Assembly (NCBI RefSeq): GCF_020216025.1
Contig: NZ_JAIWNC010000003.1
Location: 62,001 to 126,000, forward strand
Direction of reading: 5' to 3'
Source of the DNA: Jidongwangia harbinensis
GTDB taxonomy: Bacteria; Actinomycetota; Actinomycetes; Mycobacteriales; Micromonosporaceae
DNA: 64,000 nt
The first letter of the stretch is position 1. The number at the start of each line of letters is the position of its first letter. Of the stretch, positions 40,503-49,738 are shown piece after piece. The notes under the pieces are model-generated. The model did no database searches. It was not told where the DNA came from and saw nothing but the letters and a program-made list of their open reading frames with translations. Both the position numbers and the translations under genes were made by a program.

Positions 40503-41543
40503 TCAGCCGGGCCGTCGGCGGCGACGCTCGGCCGCACCGGCCAGGCGCACCGACCGCCGCGCGCTCTCCACCTCGACCTCCTGATGCAGCTTGCGCCAGC
40601 GCTCCAGGCGCCGCGGCGACAGCGTGCCGTCGTGCAGCGCCGCGGCGACCGCACACCCCGGCTCGGCGCCGTGCCGGCAGTCGCCGAACCGGCAGTGCGC
40701 GGCCAGCTCGGCGATGTCGGCGAACGCGTGGTCCAGCCCGGCCGCGGTGTCCAGCAGGCCGACGCCGCGGATGCCCGGGGTGTCCAGCACGGCCCCGCCG
40801 CCGGGCACCGGCACCAGCCGCCGGTACGCGGTGGTGTGCCGCCCCTTGCCGTCCGCCCGGCGGATCTCCTGCACCGGCATCACCGCCGTCCCGGCCAGCG
40901 CGTTCACCAGGGTCGACTTGCCGGCTCCGGAGCGGCCCAGCAGCGCCAGCGTGCGGCCCGGCCCGGCCAGCTCCCGGAGCCGGTCCAGCCCGTCGCCGCG
41001 CGGCACGCTCACCGGCAGCACCGGGACGTCGGGGGCCAGCCGGGCCAGCTGCCGGGCGATCCCGGCCGGGTCCGGCGCGGTGTCACCTTTCGACAGCACC
41101 AGCACCGGTTGCGCGCCGGACTCCCAGGCCAGCGCCAGGAGACGTTCGACGCGGGCGTCGTCCGGCGCCGGCAGCATCGGCTCGACCACCGCGACGGTGT
41201 CCATGTTGGCGGCCAGGACCTGGCCGGAGGAGTCCTTGTCCGCGGTCCGGCGGATCAGGGTGGTGCGTCGCGGCAGGACACATTCGACGGTGGTACGCCG
41301 GTCCGGCCAGTGCCGCACCACCACCCAGTCGCCGGCGCACGGCAGCAGCGCGGGGTCCCGGGCCGCGCTGAGCAGCACCGACCCGGCCAGCGTGGCCCGG
41401 GTGACGCCGCCGGCGTCCAGCACGGTGCACACGCCGCGGTCCGCCCGCAGCACCCGCCCGGGCCGGGTGTCGGTGCGGTCGAGCGGGGCGAACGAGGATG
41501 CGAAGAAGTCGTCCCAGCCCAGCTGGGACAGGTCGTACGTCAT
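40503..41543 (-). CDS. rsgA: RsgA, ribosome small-subunit-dependent GTPase
   Basis: A 346-residue circularly permuted GTPase that helps mature the 30S subunit. Order of parts: an N-terminal OB-like domain, then G4 (VLSKGD, about residue 152), G1 GRSGAGKST (about 204), G3 DTPGIRG (about 253) and a C-terminal zinc-binding knuckle (HCRFGDCRHGAEPGC, about 284-298). The first 40 residues (YDLSQLGWDDFFASSF) match the branch found in many actinobacteria. A short leader ORF with a perfect ribosome-binding site precedes it. Confidence 0.93.
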   Translation of the reverse strand: MTYDLSQLGWDDFFASSFAPLDRTDTRPGRVLRADRGVCTVLDAGGVTRATLAGSVLLSAARDPALLPCAGDWVVVRHWPDRRTTVECVLPRRTTLIRRTADKDSSGQVLAANMDTVAVVEPMLPAPDDARVERLLALAWESGAQPVLVLSKGDTAPDPAGIARQLARLAPDVPVLPVSVPRGDGLDRLRELAGPGRTLALLGRSGAGKSTLVNALAGTAVMPVQEIRRADGKGRHTTAYRRLVPVPGGGAVLDTPGIRGVGLLDTAAGLDHAFADIAELAAHCRFGDCRHGAEPGCAVAAALHDGTLSPRRLERWRKLHQEVEVESARRSVRLAGAAERRRRRPG

Positions 41544-41581
41544 GGCAGCCCTTACGGTGAGGGAGGCGACGCCCGCCGTCG

Positions 41582-41629
41582 TCAGGCGGGGACCTCCGTG
41601 CGACGGGACGCAGCAACAGCAGACCGCAT
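41582..41629 (-). CDS. 15-residue leader peptide ORF upstream of rsgA
   Basis: A 16-codon ORF (MRSAVAASRRTEVPA) begins with an ATG that has AGGAGGT exactly 7 bases upstream, the strongest ribosome-binding site in this part of the window. It ends 38 bases before the rsgA ATG, and a small hairpin (cgacg-gcggg-cgtcg) lies between. Its size and position fit a regulatory leader peptide or upstream ORF. It does not end in the cysteine typical of actinobacterial sulfur-metabolism leader peptides. Function is inferred only from architecture. Confidence 0.5.
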   Translation of the reverse strand: MRSAVAASRRTEVPA

Positions 41630-41803
41630 GCTTCCCACCTCCTCCCCGGGCATCGGTCGATGCGTCTGAACCGACGGTACGGTCGCCGCTACGCAGCGGG
41701 AAGCGAATTATGGTGCCGGGGTGTCGGACCCACCTACTAAGGTTCCGACCGTGACCCTTGCGATTTCCGGCCCGCCCGACAGCCGGGGGCCCCGCTCGTG
41801 ACC

Positions 41804-42496
41804 ATGGATCCGCTGGTGCTGATGACGGACGTGGACGCGGCCACCGACCGCCTGCTCGCCACGGCCGACGGGCTGACCGACGTGACCGCGCCGTCGCCGC
41901 TGCCCGGCTGGACCGTCGGCCACGTGCTCAGCCACGTGGCCCGCAACGCCGACGCCTACACGAACCTGCTCACCTGGGCCCGGACCGGCGTGGAAACTCC
42001 GGCGTACCCGTCGCCGGAAGCCCGGACGGCCGGCATCGAGGCCGGTGCCGGGCGCCCGCTCGCCGAGCAGATCGAGGACATCCGCACCGCGCACGAGCGG
42101 TTCGCCGACGCCGCCGCGGCGATGCCCGCCGAGTCCTGGGCGTTCCACCTGCCGTCCACCGGCCAGTCCGCGGCCGCGGTGCCGTGGGCGCGGCTGCGCG
42201 AGGTCGAGGTGCACCACGTCGACCTCGGCGCCGGTTACACGCCGGCCGACTGGTCGGACGCGTTCGCCCTGCGCCTGCTGCGCGAGATCGTCACCGGCGC
42301 GGCCCCGGACGCACCCGCGATGGTGCTGCGCCCGCACGGCCTGGAGCACCCGCTGACCATCGGCGACGGCGCGACCGCCCCGGTGATCGGCGGCCCGACC
42401 CGCGCCCTGGCGGCGTGGCTGGCCGGCCGTGGCGACGGCGGCGACCTGACCGTGGCGCCGGACGGCGAGCTCCCGGCCGTACCGAAATGGAAGTGA
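41804..42496 (+). CDS. Maleylpyruvate isomerase family protein, mycothiol-dependent
   Basis: A 230-residue protein of the mycothiol-dependent maleylpyruvate isomerase family. The N-terminal helical domain has LPGWTVGHVLSHVARNADAY (about 32-51), and the metal-site region WARLREVEVHHVDLGAGYTPADW follows (about 127-149). The proteins usually transfer or isomerise substrates with mycothiol. It lies seven bases before or overlapping the MBL hydrolase gene, a pairing that resembles glyoxalase-II-like partners. GTG at 41798 is an alternative start two codons earlier. Confidence 0.85.
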   Translation: MDPLVLMTDVDAATDRLLATADGLTDVTAPSPLPGWTVGHVLSHVARNADAYTNLLTWARTGVETPAYPSPEARTAGIEAGAGRPLAEQIEDIRTAHERFADAAAAMPAESWAFHLPSTGQSAAAVPWARLREVEVHHVDLGAGYTPADWSDAFALRLLREIVTGAAPDAPAMVLRPHGLEHPLTIGDGATAPVIGGPTRALAAWLAGRGDGGDLTVAPDGELPAVPKWK

Positions 42497-42498
42497 CC

Positions 42499-43152
42499 AT
42501 GTCCTACACCGGAGACGTCACGCCCGGCGGGCCCGCCGCGGTGCGCGAGCTGACCGGGCTGACCGTCACCAAGGTGTCGGTCGGCCCCATGGACAACAAC
42601 GCCTACCTGCTGCGCTGCCGGTCCGACGGCACGCAGGTGCTGATCGACGCGGCCAACGACGCGGCCCGGCTGCGCGCGGTGATCGGCGACGGGGGCCTGG
42701 CCGCGGTGGTCACCACGCACCGCCACGGCGACCACTGGCAGGCGCTGGCCGAGGTGGTCCGCACCACCGGCGCCGCGTCCCTGGCACACGCCGACGACGC
42801 GCCGGGCATCCCGGTGATCACCGGCACGCTGACCGACGGCGACCGGGTCCCGGTCGGCGACTGCACGCTCGAGGTCATCCACGTGGTCGGCCACACGCCC
42901 GGCTCGATCGTGCTGCACTACCAGGACCCGGCCGGCACGGCACACCTGTTCACCGGCGACAGCCTGTTCCCCGGCGGCGTGGGCAACACCCGCGGCGACC
43001 GGAAGAACTTCGCCTCGCTGATCGGCGACGTGGAGCGCAAGCTGTTCGACCGGTTCGGCGACGACACCTGGTTCTATCCCGGCCACGGCCGGGACTCGAC
43101 GCTCGGCGCGGAACGCCCGTCGCTGCCGGAGTGGCGCGCCCGCGGCTGGTGA
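42499..43152 (+). CDS. MBL-fold metallo-hydrolase
   Basis: A 217-residue metallo-beta-lactamase-fold hydrolase, glyoxalase II-like. The metal ligands are visible: TTHRHGDHWQAL (HxHxDH), then HVVGHTPGS, FTGDSLFPGGVG and the late FYPGHGRDSTLG. Substrate is unknown; with the adjacent mycothiol-dependent enzyme, a thioester or mycothiol conjugate is a reasonable guess. Starts at 42487, 42493 and 42499 are possible; the last has GGAAG 5 bases upstream. All give translational coupling to the preceding gene. Confidence 0.88.
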   Translation: MSYTGDVTPGGPAAVRELTGLTVTKVSVGPMDNNAYLLRCRSDGTQVLIDAANDAARLRAVIGDGGLAAVVTTHRHGDHWQALAEVVRTTGAASLAHADDAPGIPVITGTLTDGDRVPVGDCTLEVIHVVGHTPGSIVLHYQDPAGTAHLFTGDSLFPGGVGNTRGDRKNFASLIGDVERKLFDRFGDDTWFYPGHGRDSTLGAERPSLPEWRARGW

Positions 43153-43363
43153 GCCGGCCCACGAGCCGGCGGCGACGCCTCCGTGTTGGGGGGAGAGCGG
43201 CGCCATCCGTGGCTTGTCCACCGCCGGTCCGTTATGCGTCTTTCCCGCCGTAGATCTTGGCGGCTGGGTCGTCTTCCACCCGTCAGCCTCGCGGCCCGGG
43301 CGGCTCACCACCCTTCCACCCGCCCACGTTGTTCCTACGCCCCATTACACGGTCAATGCCCGC

Positions 43364-43527
43364 GGCGCGTGCGGAAACGATTCGCTCCGCGCCGCGCCTC
43401 CACCGGGCCTCCCCACGCGCAGCGTGTGCCGAGACGGCTCGCCCCGCACCGCAACTCCCCACACCCAACCGACCCACGCCCAGCGCGTGCCGAAACGGCT
43501 CGCCCCGCACCGCAACTCCCCACACCC
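43364..43527. repeat. 47-bp direct repeat, two near-perfect copies plus one degenerate
   Basis: Copies at 43420-43466 and 43481-43527 differ at only two positions. They share cggctcgccccgcaccgcaa followed by ctccccacaccc, at 61-base offset. A degenerate copy lies at about 43364-43401. The unit resembles the 48-bp tandem repeat at 60.7-60.9 kb (shared ccgca-ccc-cacac pattern), suggesting a dispersed family. Confidence 0.75.
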
Positions 43528-43684
43528 GGCTGGGCCCCGCGCGGCGCCGGCAGGCGGTCGAGCAGGGCGATCTAATGCGGGAACCGGCGATCACTCGCGC
43601 CGCCGGGTGGGGCGCCTCGCCCAGTGCGCACGACAACCCGCCCGGGGCACCGTCAGCGAAGCTAACCGGCCGCGCCCGTTCGCC

Positions 43685-43713
43685 TTGGAAAAGTGATATC
43701 ACTTTGATAGCCT
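43685..43713 (+). promoter_or_regulatory. Promoter with internal palindromic operator, SPFH-RHH-GPP34 operon
   Basis: TTGGAA (-35, 43685-43690) and TAGCCT (-10, 43708-43713) are spaced by 17 bases. The spacer is almost filled by the perfect 16-bp palindrome aaagtgatatcacttt (43690-43705), which is strikingly AT-rich here. A repressor on this palindrome would block the promoter. The ribbon-helix-helix protein encoded as second gene of the operon is the natural candidate. Confidence 0.65.
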
Positions 43714-43741
43714 GAGGACATCAACGTCTGAAGGAGCCGCC

Positions 43742-44653
43742 ATGACGGAACATCTCGACCTGCCCACCCCCCAGGTCCGCGAGCGCATCGCCCGGGGCGT
43801 CTCGGGCTGGCCGGTGCTGGCCCTGTCCGTCCTGGTGCTCGCGCTCAGCGTCGCCATCTTCGCGATCGGCGTGCAGCAGGAGAACCCGGCGGTCGCGGGC
43901 AGCCTGGTCGGCCTCAGCCTGCTGGTCGGCCTGGCCGCCGCGGTCGCCGCGGCCGGCCTCACCCCCGTCGCGCCCGGCGAGGCCCGCGTCCTGCAGCTCC
44001 TCGGCCGGTACACCGGCACCGTGCGCACGGACGGGCTCCGCTGGGTCAATCCGATCACCGCCCGGCGCAGGATCTCCACCCGCATCCGCAACCACGAGAC
44101 CGACGTGCTCAAGGTCAACGACGCGGACGGCAATCCGATCGAGATCGCCGCGGTCGTCGTCTGGCAGGTGGAGGACACCGCCCGCGCCGTCTTCGAGGTG
44201 GACGACTTCATCGAGTTCGTCGCCATCCAGACCGAGACCGCCGTGCGGCACATCGCCAACAGCTACTCCTACGACTCCCACGACACCACCCAGATGTCGC
44301 TGCGGGACAACGCCGACGAGATCACCGCACGGCTGTCGGAGGAGATCGGCGTACGGGTCGCCGCCGCCGGCGTGAAGATCATTGAATCCCGGCTGACCCG
44401 GCTCGCCTACGCGCCCGAGATCGCCCACGCCATGCTCCGCCGGCAGCAGGCGAACGCCATCGTCGCGGCCCGTACCCGCATCGTCGAGGGTGCGGTGGGC
44501 ATGGTGGAGATGGCACTGATCCGCCTCGCCGAGAAGCACGTCGTCGACCTCGACGAGGAGCGGAAGGCGGCGATGGTCAGCAACCTGCTGGTGGTGCTGT
44601 GCGGCGACCGGGACGCCCAGCCCGTGGTCAACGCGGGCACGCTCTACGCCTAG
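43742..44653 (+). CDS. SPFH/band-7 domain membrane protein
   Basis: A 303-residue stomatin/prohibitin-like protein. Two membrane helices (about 25-46 and 52-75) precede the SPFH domain (about 78-240), which opens with [32 protein letters not shown] and includes [20 protein letters not shown] helical tail follows with [26 protein letters not shown]. Such proteins form large membrane rings or microdomains. AAGGAG is 5 bases before the ATG. First gene of a three-gene operon with an RHH protein 4 bases downstream. Confidence 0.9.
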   Translation: MTEHLDLPTPQVRERIARGVSGWPVLALSVLVLALSVAIFAIGVQQENPAVAGSLVGLSLLVGLAAAVAAAGLTPVAPGEARVLQLLGRYTGTVRTDGLRWVNPITARRRISTRIRNHETDVLKVNDADGNPIEIAAVVVWQVEDTARAVFEVDDFIEFVAIQTETAVRHIANSYSYDSHDTTQMSLRDNADEITARLSEEIGVRVAAAGVKIIESRLTRLAYAPEIAHAMLRRQQANAIVAARTRIVEGAVGMVEMALIRLAEKHVVDLDEERKAAMVSNLLVVLCGDRDAQPVVNAGTLYA

Positions 44654-44657
44654 CCCG

Positions 44658-44873
44658 ATGGCTGCCGAACGGAAGAAACTCCTCCTCCGGCTCGACCCCG
44701 CGGTGCACGACGCGCTCGCCCGCTGGGCCGCGGACGAGTTCCGCAGCACCAATGCCCAGATCGAGTACCTCCTGCGCAAGGCGCTCGCCGACGCCGGCCG
44801 GCTGCCCGGGGGCGTCGGGCGGATGCGCGGACCCGGCCGGCCCCCCGCCACCCCCGACCCGGAAGAAGAGTGA
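44658..44873 (+). CDS. Ribbon-helix-helix (Arc/CopG-type) DNA-binding protein
   Basis: A 71-residue protein. Residues 5-48 fit the Arc/CopG ribbon-helix-helix fold: a beta strand KKLLLRLDPAVHDAL, then helix A ARWAADEF and helix B NAQIEYLLRKALADAG. The rest is a Gly/Pro-rich, acidic tail. RHH dimers bind palindromic operators, and an unusual perfect palindrome lies in this operon's promoter, so autoregulation is likely. It starts 4 bases after the SPFH stop and ends one base before the linker to the GPP34 gene. Confidence 0.82.
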   Translation: MAAERKKLLLRLDPAVHDALARWAADEFRSTNAQIEYLLRKALADAGRLPGGVGRMRGPGRPPATPDPEEE

Positions 44874-44874
44874 C

Positions 44875-45495
44875 ATGGCCGTACCCGACAGCCTGCCCCA
44901 GCGCATCTTCCTGCTGGCCCACGACCCCGACAAGGGCCGGGTCCGCCTGGGCACCAACCTGGGTGCCATGCTGCGCGCCGCGGCCCTCGCCGACCTCTAC
45001 CTCAGCGGCCACCTCACCGACGAGAACGGCCGCGTCGCCGTCCGGGCCCGGGAGCCCCGCCACGATCCCGTCCTGGACGCATTCCTCGACGAGATCGCCG
45101 GTGGCCGGCGGCGCAAGTGGCACTCCTGGATCGGCCGCCGCCACCGGGCCACCGTCCGCGCGGTACGCCGGCAGCTCGGTGACGGCGGCTGGGTCCGCCT
45201 CCAACCCCGCAAGGTCCTCGGCCTGTTCCCCGTCACCACGGTGACCATCCGCGACCCCCGCGTCCGCAAGGATCTTCTCGGCCGGGTCAACGCCGCCCTG
45301 CACAAGCCGGTCGACCGGGTCGCCGACGCCGACGCCGCACTCGTGGCCATCGTCGCCGTCGGCAACCTCCGGCTCGTCCTCGACCGCCGGACCAAACGCG
45401 CCAACAAGCGGCGCATCCGGGAACTCACCCAGCTCAGCGGACCGATCGGCTCAGCGCTGCGACGGTCCATCGAGGACGCCGCGGCCGCCGCCTAG
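44875..45495 (+). CDS. GPP34/GOLPH3-family phosphoprotein
   Basis: A 206-residue helical protein of the GPP34 family (Golgi phosphoprotein 3 homologues), which in eukaryotes binds PI4P on Golgi membranes. Seen here: the start LPQRIFLLAHDPDKGRV, then LGAMLRAAALADLYLSGHL, and the C-terminal ALVAIVAVGNLRLVL. Bacterial members are widespread in actinobacteria and have no established role. The ATG is preceded by GGAAGAAGAG. Third gene of the operon; its 3' end overlaps the convergent racemase gene by 45 bases. Confidence 0.85.
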   Translation: MAVPDSLPQRIFLLAHDPDKGRVRLGTNLGAMLRAAALADLYLSGHLTDENGRVAVRAREPRHDPVLDAFLDEIAGGRRRKWHSWIGRRHRATVRAVRRQLGDGGWVRLQPRKVLGLFPVTTVTIRDPRVRKDLLGRVNAALHKPVDRVADADAALVAIVAVGNLRLVLDRRTKRANKRRIRELTQLSGPIGSALRRSIEDAAAAA

Positions 45496-46212
45496 GCCGA
45501 AGGCGCTCAGCACCCCGCGGTACGGCTTGCGCGGCGGCGCCGCGTACTCCCCGCGCGGCGACGTCCGCACCCCGGTCCGCACCAGCGCCTCCACCAGCGC
45601 GACCCCGGCCGCCACCCCGTCGATCACCGGCACGCCCAGTTCGGCCGACACCGCCGCGCACCGGTCCGCCAGGCCGGCGCAGCCGAGCACCACGACGTCG
45701 GAGCCGTCCCGGTCCAGCGCCTCGCGGGCCCGCTCCACCACCCGCTCGAGCACCGTCGGGTCGTCCTCCAGCGCGAGCACCGGCAGGTCGCAGGCGTGCA
45801 CGCCGCGGCAGGCGCCGGCCGGGACGTACCGCCCGGCCAGGTCCCATGCCCGGCCCCGGGTCCGGTCCAGGGTGGTCACCACGCTGAAGCCGCGCCCGAC
45901 CAGGGTGGCCGCGTGCATCGCGGCCTCCGCGATGCCGACCACCGGCGCCGTCGCCCGCTCCCGCGCCGCGTCCAGCCCGGGGTCGCCGAAGCAGGCGACG
46001 ACGAATCCGTCCGCGCCGGCGCCGTCGGCCACCGCGGCGAGCACCCCGGGTACGGCGAGCGCCTCGTCGTAGTGGCTCTCGATGGAGGCCGGTCCCATCG
46101 CCGCGGTGACCGCCTCGATCGTGGTGCCCGGGCCGGCGGCGGCCCGGGCACTGCGTTCGATGGTGGCGGTCATCGACGCCGTGGTGTTGGGGTTGACCAC
46201 CCTAATGCGCAC
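45451..46212 (-). CDS. Aspartate/glutamate (hydantoin) racemase family protein
   Basis: A 253-residue racemase-fold protein. The start IRVVNPNTTASMT and the two catalytic-cysteine motifs VVACFGDPGLDAARE (about residue 75) and VVVLGCAGLADRC (about 180) match the hydantoin racemase branch of the Asp/Glu racemase superfamily. Such enzymes racemise hydantoins or related ring compounds. The GTG at 46212 overlaps the permease stop by 11 bases, so the genes are coupled. The stop overlaps the convergent GPP34 gene by 45 bases. Confidence 0.88.
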   Translation of the reverse strand: MRIRVVNPNTTASMTATIERSARAAAGPGTTIEAVTAAMGPASIESHYDEALAVPGVLAAVADGAGADGFVVACFGDPGLDAARERATAPVVGIAEAAMHAATLVGRGFSVVTTLDRTRGRAWDLAGRYVPAGACRGVHACDLPVLALEDDPTVLERVVERAREALDRDGSDVVVLGCAGLADRCAAVSAELGVPVIDGVAAGVALVEALVRTGVRTSPRGEYAAPPRKPYRGVLSAFGLGGGRGVLDGPSQR

Positions 46213-47713
46213 GGGCCCGCAGCTTCGTGGTCAGCGCCAGGTACCCGGCGAAGCCGAGGCCGCACCCGATGAACCAGCTGTACTGGGCGGTGGTGTGCAT
46301 GCCGGGCCCGCCGGTCCAGAGCACCGGGACCATGGCGACGGTCGCGCCGACCGCGGTGGCGATGATGGCCGGCGGGTGGTAGCCCCTGCGGTACCAGTAC
46401 CGGCCCTCGGGTCCCATGGTGAACATGTCGTCGACCACCACCGTCTGCTTGCGCACCAGGTAGTAGTCGGCGATCAGCACACCGAACAGCGGGCCGATGA
46501 ACGCGCCCAGCGTCTCCAAGGTGTAGTGGATGACCTCGGGGTTGTTGTACAGGTTCCACGGGGTGATGAGCACCGAGCCGACCGCCGCGATCATGCCCCC
46601 GGCGCGCCAGCTGATCCGTTGCGGGCTGACGTTGGAGAAGTCGAAGGCGGGCGAGATGAAGTTCGCCACGATGTTGATGCCGATGGTGGCGATGGTGAAC
46701 GTCAGCGCGCCGAGCACGATCGCGAACGTGCTGTCGATCCGGGACACGGTGGTCACCGGGTCGGTGATGAGTTCGCCGAAGACCGGGAGGGTCAGCGACG
46801 CGGTGACCACCACCAGGATGGAGAACACCAGGAAGTTGACCGGCAGGCCCAGCAGGTTGCCGCGTTTGACCGCGCCGAACGACCTGCCGTACCGGGAGAA
46901 GTCGCCGAAGTTCAGCATCGGCCCGGAGAAGTAGGAGACCACCAGCGCGATCGCGCCGAGCATCACCGGGATCGCCGAGGCGCCGGAGTAGCGCACCTCG
47001 CCCAGCGACAGGTTGATCTCGCCCCAGCCGGCCTTCCAGATCAGGTATCCGGTGAGCAGGAACATCACCACGTAGACGGCCGGGCCGCAGAAGTCGATGA
47101 ACTTGCGGATGGTCTCCATGCCGGTCCAGAACACCGCGGCCTGCAGCACCCAGAGCAGCGCGTAGGAGCACCAGCCGAGCAGCGGCAGCCCGAGGAAGCC
47201 GTACTGGTCGACGTCGGCGTACGGCATCAGCGACGGGAACAGCTTGAGCAGCACCACGTCCAGCGCGGCGGAGGCCAGGTAGGTCTGGATGCCGTACCAG
47301 GCCACCGCGATCAGGCCGCGGATGACGGCCGGCACGTTCGCGCCGAGCACGCCGAACGCGGCGCGGTTGATCACCGGGTACGGCACGCCGGTCACCTGGC
47401 TGGGCTTGGCCACGAGGTTGCAGAAGAAGTAGACGATGGTGATGCCGGCGACCAGCGAGATCAGCACCTGCCAGCTGGACAGGCCGAGCGCGAACAGGCT
47501 GCCCGCGGTGACGTAGCCGCCGACGCTGTGCACGTCGGACATCCAGAAGGCGAAGATGTTGTACGAGCCCCAGGTCTGCCGGCGCAGCGGGGCCAGGTCC
47601 GCGTTGGTGAGGCGGGGGTCGTACCCCGGCTTGATCTCGCCCCCGCCGACCGGATGGCCGGCGGCCTCGACGACGTCCGCGGGTGTGGTGCTGCTGGAGA
47701 GCGTGTCGGCCAT
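46202..47713 (-). CDS. NCS1-family nucleobase/allantoin/hydantoin permease
   Basis: A 503-residue transporter with about twelve membrane helices. Family motifs include NADLAPLRRQTWGSYNIFAFWMSDVHSVGGY at the first helix, PYPVINRAAFGVLGANVPAVIRG, and FISPAFDFSNVSPQRISWRAGG in the later half. NCS1 proteins bring in purines, pyrimidines, allantoin or hydantoins with Na+ or H+. AAGGAG lies 5 bases before the ATG. It precedes the hydantoin-racemase-like gene, which makes a ring-opened or cyclic nitrogen compound the likely substrate. Confidence 0.92.
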   Translation of the reverse strand: MADTLSSSTTPADVVEAAGHPVGGGEIKPGYDPRLTNADLAPLRRQTWGSYNIFAFWMSDVHSVGGYVTAGSLFALGLSSWQVLISLVAGITIVYFFCNLVAKPSQVTGVPYPVINRAAFGVLGANVPAVIRGLIAVAWYGIQTYLASAALDVVLLKLFPSLMPYADVDQYGFLGLPLLGWCSYALLWVLQAAVFWTGMETIRKFIDFCGPAVYVVMFLLTGYLIWKAGWGEINLSLGEVRYSGASAIPVMLGAIALVVSYFSGPMLNFGDFSRYGRSFGAVKRGNLLGLPVNFLVFSILVVVTASLTLPVFGELITDPVTTVSRIDSTFAIVLGALTFTIATIGINIVANFISPAFDFSNVSPQRISWRAGGMIAAVGSVLITPWNLYNNPEVIHYTLETLGAFIGPLFGVLIADYYLVRKQTVVVDDMFTMGPEGRYWYRRGYHPPAIIATAVGATVAMVPVLWTGGPGMHTTAQYSWFIGCGLGFAGYLALTTKLRARAH

Positions 47714-47792
47714 GGCCACTCCTTGCGGTCGCTGTTGGCCACACGCTAGGAACATGCTGTTACCTGCCGATGAGCGGAACGGTATATCTTCG

Positions 47793-48500
47793 CTAGTCCG
47801 CGAACAGGCCGGTGTCGCGCGGCAGCGCCTCGATGAACGACTGCAGCCGGCGGTGGTGCGCGGTGAACACGGCGATCAGCCGGTCCGGTTCGCGATTTAG
47901 GAACGCGGCCAGCATCTGCGCGTGGTCGGCGTGCAGCCGTTCCCGGCCGGCGTGGTCCAGGTGGGCCATCGGCTGCAGCGGCTCGGTCATGTTCCAGGCC
48001 GTCTCCAGCAGGTGCAGCAGCCGGCTCAACCGGCACGGGGCGATCAGCGCCAGATGGAAGCGGCGGCTCTCCCGGTGGTGCGCCCGCGCGTCGTGCGCCA
48101 CCACCGCCGCGTCCAGCGCGGCGTGCGCCGCCCGGGCCCGCACGTCGTCGGCCGGGCCGGCCTCGGCCACCGCGGCCCGCAACGCCGCCGTCTCCAGGGC
48201 CTCGCGGATCAGGTAGAACTCGCCGAACTCGCGGGCGGTGAGGATGGCGACCCGGTACCCGCCGTTCGGACGGTGATCGACCAGCCCTTCGCCGATCAAG
48301 GTCATCAGGGCTTCGCGTACGGGAATCCGGCTCACCCCGAACGCGGCCGCCACCTGGTCCACCGGGATCGGGGTGCCGGGCGGCACGTCACCGTCCAGGA
48401 TGCACGCGCGCAACTCGTCCAGCAGCACGCTCTGCGGGCCACCGGCGGGCCGGCCGGCGAGCCGGGACACCAGGATCGAGCGGCGTCGCGGACCCGGCAT
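47793..48500 (-). CDS. GntR-family (FadR-type) transcriptional regulator
   Basis: A 235-residue regulator. The winged helix (VDQVAAAFGVSRIPVREALMTLIGEGLVDHRPNGGYRVA, about 48-86) is followed by a helical FCD ligand domain with conserved histidines (AAHAALDAAVVAHD, RRFHLALI, LHADHAQML) that often hold a metal. It lies between the permease and the cysteine hydrolase on the same strand and probably controls them; the inducer should be the imported compound or a product. It begins with an ATG at 48500. Confidence 0.9.
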   Translation of the reverse strand: MPGPRRRSILVSRLAGRPAGGPQSVLLDELRACILDGDVPPGTPIPVDQVAAAFGVSRIPVREALMTLIGEGLVDHRPNGGYRVAILTAREFGEFYLIREALETAALRAAVAEAGPADDVRARAAHAALDAAVVAHDARAHHRESRRFHLALIAPCRLSRLLHLLETAWNMTEPLQPMAHLDHAGRERLHADHAQMLAAFLNREPDRLIAVFTAHHRRLQSFIEALPRDTGLFAD

Positions 48501-48531
48501 GGGCCGACCCTAGACCCGCCCGGTTATCGGC

Positions 48532-49140
<609 letters not shown>

Positions 49141-49360
49141 CGTTCCTCCAGGGACGGCTTGATCACGAAGTGTGCCGAAGTGGTCACCCTTCGCCATGCA
49201 AGCAGGTGGCCGACCGGCAGGCAAGCTCCCCGCGGCCGGCGCGTGGCACTTTCGGACTACGGCCGCGGCGCCGGAATCGGTCCTCGGACCGGCGCGCCGC
49301 GGGCATCCCGCACGCGAGGGTGGAGGACGTCCCTGACCCCTGCGGAAAGCGAACCCGACC
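49141..49360. other. Divergent promoter region
   Basis: This 220-base space separates the cysteine hydrolase gene and the membrane-anchored protein gene, which diverge. It should carry both promoters, possibly with a GntR operator; I could not pick out a convincing box. Confidence 0.4.
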
Positions 49361-49738
49361 ATGCGCAAGGTTCTGCTCATCATCCTCGCCGTCGTCCTGG
49401 TGCTCTGCGGTGTCGGCGGCTACTACGGCTACCGCGTCTTCGACATCGGGCGGGACTTCCTCGCCGCGACCATCACCCAGCAGCAGTTCGACGCGCAGGC
49501 GGTGGGCACCGCGGAGACCTCGGTGCGGGCCGCGCTTCCGGCGCCGCTGGAGATGACCGAGGCCGACATCTACGACGGGAACGACGCCGCCCGGCAGGGC
49601 CGCCCGGACGGCGCATCCTGCATGTACTACGGGGTCAAGCCGCTGGACAGTGCGCGCGAGGGGGAGCTCCCGGTATTCCGGTTCTGCTTCCAGGGCGGCA
49701 AACTGACCGAGAAGAAGAAGATCATTCTGAATGGGTGA
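49361..49738 (+). CDS. Membrane-anchored small protein, same domain as the kinase C-terminus
   Basis: A 125-residue protein with one N-terminal membrane helix (about 3-24) and an outside domain of about 95 residues holding two cysteines (ASCMYYG and RFCFQGG). I know no family name. This outer domain matches the C-terminal outer domain of the histidine kinase encoded next: both follow the pattern VG-AE-x3-R-A-x-LP-x-P, then G-x2-C-x2-Y, then R-x-CF-x2-G-x-L and a lysine-rich end. Its stop overlaps the kinase start by one base (TGATG), so the two are translated together. A sensing or accessory role is inferred. Confidence 0.75.
   Translation: MRKVLLIILAVVLVLCGVGGYYGYRVFDIGRDFLAATITQQQFDAQAVGTAETSVRAALPAPLEMTEADIYDGNDAARQGRPDGASCMYYGVKPLDSAREGELPVFRFCFQGGKLTEKKKIILNG

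Larger units (their letters stand above)
43153..43741. other. Intergenic spacer with repeats and the SPFH promoter
   Basis: About 590 bases without a convincing gene. The middle carries three copies of a 47-bp repeat and the last 60 bases hold the SPFH operon promoter and operator; the first 200 bases show nothing I can assign. Confidence 0.6.

Noticed and set aside
38643..41669. 1008-residue plus-strand open frame
   Set aside because: Antisense to the GT-C-like membrane protein and rsgA; repetitive Arg/Gly/Gln/His content and no recognisable domain.
43364..43527. CRISPR array from repeated 47-bp units
   Set aside because: Only two good copies, the spacing sequence is short and similar, and no cas gene is in the window.
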